7,031 nt of DNA from contig CAMORL010000085.1 in assembly GCA_946623765.1 (NCBI GenBank), positions 1-7,031 on the forward strand. Direction: 5' to 3'. This document shows, piece after piece, positions 4,383 through 7,031 of the stretch; position 1 is the first letter of the stretch, and each line of letters starts with the position of its first letter. The translations under genes were made by a program, and so were the position numbers. This DNA comes from an uncultured Clostridia bacterium (GTDB taxonomy: Bacteria; Bacillota_A; Clostridia; Christensenellales; CAG-138). The notes beneath the pieces are model-generated. The model worked only from the letters and a program-made list of their open reading frames with translations. It was not told where the DNA came from and did not search any database.

Positions 4383-7031
4383 TCAGTGTGCCGCTTTATA
4401 GGCGTCTGCAGCCTGCGAATAGGCATAGATTGCGGCAGCCGCGTTCTGCGCCGAGGTGCTTGTATAAGCGTTCAGCATGCTTCTCACATAGGAGAGCGCG
4501 GAAACCGTGATGCCTGCAGCGCCGGCATCCGTCGTAACGCTGACGGTGTACATGTTGCTGAGCTGATGTGCCGGAATGTTCAGCACGGACACCTGATACC
4601 GTTCGCCGACCTTCGTCGCGGTATACGGTGCGCTGGCTTCGAACGATCCGGAATAGCCGGACGTCATCTTGAAGAACACGCGGATTTCAATCGCGCTGTC
4701 AAGAATCAGCGAGTAGGTGATCTTCTCCGTATCGGCGTTCAGCGTCTTCGTCAACGCGTACGCTTCCACAGCAGACTTGACCGAGTTGACGGCGTCTGCG
4801 CTGTAGTTTTCCGTATACACGGCGGTCATCTCGGCATAGTCCGTTCCGAGCGTCCAGCCTCTCTGTTCGGAGAGGAAGATCTGCACATGATGACCGTAGT
4901 CCGCCAGTGCTTCGACCAACGCGCGGGATGTTTCGTCGAACTTGTCCTTGTTCTTTTCGTATGCTGCGATGTAATCCATCACGGAATACGTCTTTTGAAC
5001 GGTCTTTTCCGTGCCGTTCTGCGTATAGTGGAACGTTGCCGTGATCGGCTCCGCCATCTGAACTGCATTCACATAGCAGGCAAAGCCCTTGACCTGGCTG
5101 CTTCTCGCTCTCGATGCGCTGTAATCCACACGCTCCGTGCATTCGCCGTGCTCAACGGAGAACGTCATGTAGCTGGTCGAGTAATCGACGCCGGAAATCT
5201 CGGGCAGCTCCATATTGAAGTTGACGCCGATCAATCCGTCCAGCGTGATGCTTTGCGTCTTGAAGAACGGCTCGGCTGCGGGAATCGCGAACGTCGCGGT
5301 GACCGTGACGTCGCCCGCCGGCATGACGAAGGTATACATTTCGTCATTGACCTTGGTCACTGCGATCTCGGTTTCACCGCACATGACGGTCAGCGTGTCG
5401 AGCTCGTAGTCTTCCTCTGCCTCAACATATACCGTAACCGTTGTGCCGGCAGACGCACGGCTTGCCGCCGTGCTGATAAGACCGTGCTCACCCTGGACGC
5501 AGGTGATCTTGTAATCCGCGGCGATGTAGAAGTAGCCGCCGAACGCTGCCCAATCATTGTTGTAAGTCTCGCGGAAGTAGATCGTCACGTCGCCTGCGTG
5601 CGCCGCGTCGACCGTATATTGCGTGTCGATTCCGTCCGGATACCATGCGGTGATCGCGCCGTTTTCAACCTTGACGACCTTGATCTGATCGCCTTCGGTC
5701 AGCGTTGCCGCAAGGAGCATCTCGCCGCCGACTTCCATGTTCTCACCGAACGCATTTGCCGGATTGATCGCGCCGACCGTCCAGTCCGGTCCGATCAGAT
5801 AGAAGCCGTCTTCGATCGCGGTTTGTTCTTCCGCATAGAAGTTCATCAGGTAACGTCCCGGGTTGGAAGCGTTCATGCCGTACACCGTGAAGTACTCATG
5901 ATAGTACTGCAGATACTGTGCGTTGCCGTTAAAGGTTGCCGTGTTGCATCTGATGTAATAGCCGTCGGTAGCATCTTCAAGCACAAACAGCGTATTATCG
6001 CCCGCAGCGTCAACGAATTTGACGTCGCTGCTGTCAACGTACAGATACTTGTTGTCCTGCGTCTTGAAGGAATACAGGACCGTTTCGCCGTCTTCCGAAG
6101 GAGCGGTCACTACCGTCAGAACCACAGCGGTGCTGGGGACTGAAAGCACTTCATCCGTAAGCGCTGCCGCAGCCGGCTCAAGCTCATGCTTGTTGTTATA
6201 GATGTAATCCGCATCGGTCATGACAACGCCGCCGTCCGGATTGAATATAACGACCTTATCGCCGTCCTCGATCGTCGTCTTCTTCACCATATCCGTGTAG
6301 GTGGGAAGATCCTTCCACTGTGCATAGAAGGTGACGTCGCCGGTCAGCGTGACGGATGCGCCTGCTTTATAGGAGGTATCGTCGCCTTCGATCTTCCAGC
6401 AGTCAAACTCCATGCCCTCGGGCGCTGTGAAGGTGCACTCGGGCAGCGTATAGGGGCTGGTGGCGTCGGTTACGTCTTCCATCGTGCCGCTGCCGCCGTT
6501 TGCGTCGAACGATACGGTATAGGTTCCCGCAGGCGTCGGGCCTTCGCCGTCCTCGGAGAAGAACTGGAAAGTAAAGATCGCCGTATTGGTGCCCATGCCG
6601 TAGACGGTGAAATACCCACTGTAATACTCAATGTACTGCGCCTTGTTGTTGTAAGTTGCGGTGTCGCACTTGATATAGTAATTGTCGGTACCCGCCGCAG
6701 CTGTTTCAAGCTGGAAGAGCGTGTTCGTGCCCTGCTCATCAACAAGCTGTACATTGGTTCCGTCCGCCATGAGGTATTTGCCGTCCGCGGTTGCAAACGT
6801 ATACTTGCCGTCCGTAACCGAAACAGTCAGCCGAACCGCCTCATCGGGAACTGCGAGAACATTGTCGGTCAGCGTCGCGTCCTTCGCCACAAGCTCGTGC
6901 TTCTTGTTGTTATACAGATAATCCGTGCCGGTCATGACCTTGCTCGCCGTCGGATAATAGATAACAACCGTGTCGCCGTTTGCCGGAACGCGCTTCAGCT
7001 TCATGTCGGTGTAGGTGGGTTCGGGGGTCGG
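4383..7031 (-). CDS. Large multi-domain secreted/surface protein, C-terminal 882 residues (start beyond window)
   Basis: The frame is open to the right edge, beginning PTPEPTYTD before the first Met, so the N-terminus and any signal peptide lie outside. Numbering from the first complete codon, domains are: a ~157-residue module (5-161); a GP-rich linker; a Listeria-Bacteroides (InlB-type) repeat (170-239) ending VTFYAQW; a second copy of the first module (243-403); a possible carbohydrate-binding module (408-504); a divergent InlB-type repeat (507-582) ending DVTVTATFA; and an unassigned module (588-882). The composition is rich in Thr, Ala, Asp, Glu and Tyr, as is usual for extracellular proteins. 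The end, AAIYAYSQAADAYKAAH, is a helical tail with no LPXTG, SLH, choline-binding or membrane segment, so attachment is unexplained. Eight cysteines are present, six of them in within-domain pairs. Likely role: extracellular binding or adhesion, possibly fused to a catalytic domain encoded upstream. This is inference; no catalytic motif is visible here. Confidence 0.88.
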   Translation of the reverse strand, partial: PTPEPTYTDMKLKRVPANGDTVVIYYPTASKVMTGTDYLYNNKKHELVAKDATLTDNVLAVPDEAVRLTVSVTDGKYTFATADGKYLMADGTNVQLVDEQGTNTLFQLETAAAGTDNYYIKCDTATYNNKAQYIEYYSGYFTVYGMGTNTAIFTFQFFSEDGEGPTPAGTYTVSFDANGGSGTMEDVTDATSPYTLPECTFTAPEGMEFDCWKIEGDDTSYKAGASVTLTGDVTFYAQWKDLPTYTDMVKKTTIEDGDKVVIFNPDGGVVMTDADYIYNNKHELEPAAAALTDEVLSVPSTAVVLTVVTAPSEDGETVLYSFKTQDNKYLYVDSSDVKFVDAAGDNTLFVLEDATDGYYIRCNTATFNGNAQYLQYYHEYFTVYGMNASNPGRYLMNFYAEEQTAIEDGFYLIGPDWTVGAINPANAFGENMEVGGEMLLAATLTEGDQIKVVKVENGAITAWYPDGIDTQYTVDAAHAGDVTIYFRETYNNDWAAFGGYFYIAADYKITCVQGEHGLISTAASRASAGTTVTVYVEAEEDYELDTLTVMCGETEIAVTKVNDEMYTFVMPAGDVTVTATFAIPAAEPFFKTQSITLDGLIGVNFNMELPEISGVDYSTSYMTFSVEHGECTERVDYSASRARSSQVKGFACYVNAVQMAEPITATFHYTQNGTEKTVQKTYSVMDYIAAYEKNKDKFDETSRALVEALADYGHHVQIFLSEQRGWTLGTDYAEMTAVYTENYSADAVNSVKSAVEAYALTKTLNADTEKITYSLILDSAIEIRVFFKMTSGYSGSFEASAPYTATKVGERYQVSVLNIPAHQLSNMYTVSVTTDAGAAGITVSALSYVRSMLNAYTSTSAQNAAAAIYAYSQAADAYKAAH
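4386..5270 (-). other. Uncharacterised C-terminal module of the surface protein
   Basis: About 295 residues. It begins with FKTQSITLDGLIGVNFNMEL, continues with a beta-rich part containing two cysteines (fragment residues 631 and 652), a helical segment (SVMDYIAAYEKNKDKFDET then ALVEALADYGHHVQIFL), a second beta-rich part (ITYSLILDSAIEIRVFFKM, YQVSVLNIPAHQLSNMYTV) and a helical tail (SYVRSMLNAY, NAAAAIYAYSQAADAY). The parts look like two similar halves, each with a beta section then helices: LDGLIGVNFNM echoes LDSAIEIRVFF, and YVRSMLNAY with ALYAY-like tails echoes DYIAAYEKN with ALADYG. I do not recognise a named family. Its terminal position and lack of any other anchor make a cell-envelope or cellulosome-like retention role conceivable, but unproven. 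Confidence 0.6.
5286..5513 (-). other. Divergent InlB B-repeat domain
   Basis: About 76 residues from YKITCVQGEHGLIS to DVTVTATFA. The opening G-x-x-G-x-I strand, the central AGTTVTVYVEAEEDYELDTLTV and the closing YTFVMPAGDVTVTATF are characteristic of the divergent InlB/bacterial-repeat family of extracellular beta domains. It links the possible carbohydrate-binding domain to the C-terminal module. Two cysteines (fragment residues 511 and 551) may pair. Confidence 0.8.
5520..5810 (-). other. Possible carbohydrate-binding beta-sandwich domain
   Basis: About 97 residues beginning DGFYLIGPDWTV and ending GGYFYIA. The arrangement of FYLIG, a GDQIKVVK strand, AWYPDG, YTVDAAHAGDVTIYF and a final GGYFYI resembles starch-binding-like modules in clostridial surface proteins. 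Exposed aromatics (W408 and W454 of the ORF-internal count, that is fragment residues 417 and 463, plus several Tyr) would suit glycan stacking. Assignment is by pattern memory and is tentative. Confidence 0.45.
5823..6305 (-). repeat. Protein repeat module, copy 2 (within the surface protein)
   Basis: About 161 residues from PTYTDM to FYAEEQ, alignable end to end with copy 1. Differences include a four- to six-residue insertion near TAPSEDGETV, one residue fewer before KHEL, and a three-residue deletion before YYIRC. The single Cys of copy 1 (KCDTAT) is kept here (RCNTAT), as is the YFTVYGM motif. Confidence 0.8.
6315..6524 (-). other. Listeria-Bacteroides (InlB B-type) repeat domain
   Basis: The 70-residue stretch starts TYTVSFDANGGSGT, passes YTLPECTF and ends TLTGDVTFYAQW. 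The FDANGG start, the central aromatic-Trp strand (FDCW) and the terminal Ala-x-Trp are hallmarks of this small beta-grasp-like extracellular domain, which acts as a spacer or adhesion unit. It sits between the two long repeat modules. Two cysteines (residues 199 and 211 of the fragment) lie 12 residues apart. Confidence 0.85.
6549..7019 (-). repeat. Protein repeat module, copy 1 (within the surface protein)
   Basis: About 157 residues starting at PTYTDM and ending QFFSED. Conserved with copy 2 are TYTDM, GD-x-VVI followed by Pro two residues later, VMT, YNN with KHEL, LTD with VP, KYL, VD with NTLF, YYI-x-C-x-TAT, AQY and YFTVYGM. The mostly alternating hydrophobic pattern suggests an all-beta fold. 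It resembles a module I recall from clostridial surface nucleotidases and nucleases, but I cannot name a family with confidence. By eye the two copies are about half identical, indicating an old duplication. Confidence 0.8.

Noticed and set aside
4332..6143. Long open frame (603 codons) on the plus strand opposite the surface protein
   Set aside because: Its product is a low-complexity, Arg/Val/Asp-rich translation without domains. It starts inside the hairpin and is antisense to clearly recognisable surface domains.
5823..7019. Possible recent tandem DNA duplication or assembly artefact
   Set aside because: The two module copies differ throughout at protein level, with several small insertions and deletions, so they represent an old duplication and not a recent or artefactual one.
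1..7031. CRISPR array, tRNA, rRNA or insertion sequence
   Set aside because: No short regularly spaced direct repeats, cloverleaf, rRNA-like stretch or transposase motif was seen on either strand.

Overview
The window looks like chromosomal or integrated-element DNA from a low-abundance or uncultured Gram-positive anaerobe of class Clostridia, perhaps an Oscillospiraceae- or Christensenellales-like gut bacterium. This is inferred from moderately high GC (roughly mid-50s per cent by eye), Shine-Dalgarno-led genes, a topoisomerase III with a Firmicutes-style C-terminus, and a multi-domain surface protein with Listeria-Bacteroides and InlB-type repeats. No rRNA, tRNA or marker gene is present to fix the taxon.

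All four supported genes lie on the minus strand, so transcription runs from high to low coordinates. From right to left: (1) 7031-4383, the 3' part (882 codons) of a large secreted or surface protein whose start lies beyond the right edge. It carries two diverged copies of a ~160-residue module separated by a Listeria-Bacteroides repeat, then a possible carbohydrate-binding module, a divergent InlB-type repeat, and a ~295-residue C-terminal module that I cannot assign to a named family. (2) 4332-4369, a strong hairpin. (3) 4294-2579, a complete half-size ABC exporter with all nucleotide-binding motifs intact, followed by a terminator at 2530-2560. (4) 2532-2326, an intergenic stretch with several inverted repeats, two of them interleaved, and a good sigma-A-type promoter at 2360-2388. 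(5) 2325-136, a complete topoisomerase III (topB). (6) 139-1, the first 46 codons of a small gene that overlaps the topB stop codon by ATGA and has a strong ribosome-binding site; it is cut by the left edge.

The genes appear to form three transcription units: surface protein, ABC exporter, and topB plus the small downstream gene. Nothing in the sequence ties the three functionally. TopB homologues with small co-translated neighbours are common in Firmicutes conjugative elements, so the left part could be the edge of such an element, but no relaxase, coupling protein, VirB4 or integrase is visible. The least explained pieces are the C-terminal module of the surface protein, which has no LPXTG, SLH or membrane anchor, and the interleaved inverted repeats upstream of topB.
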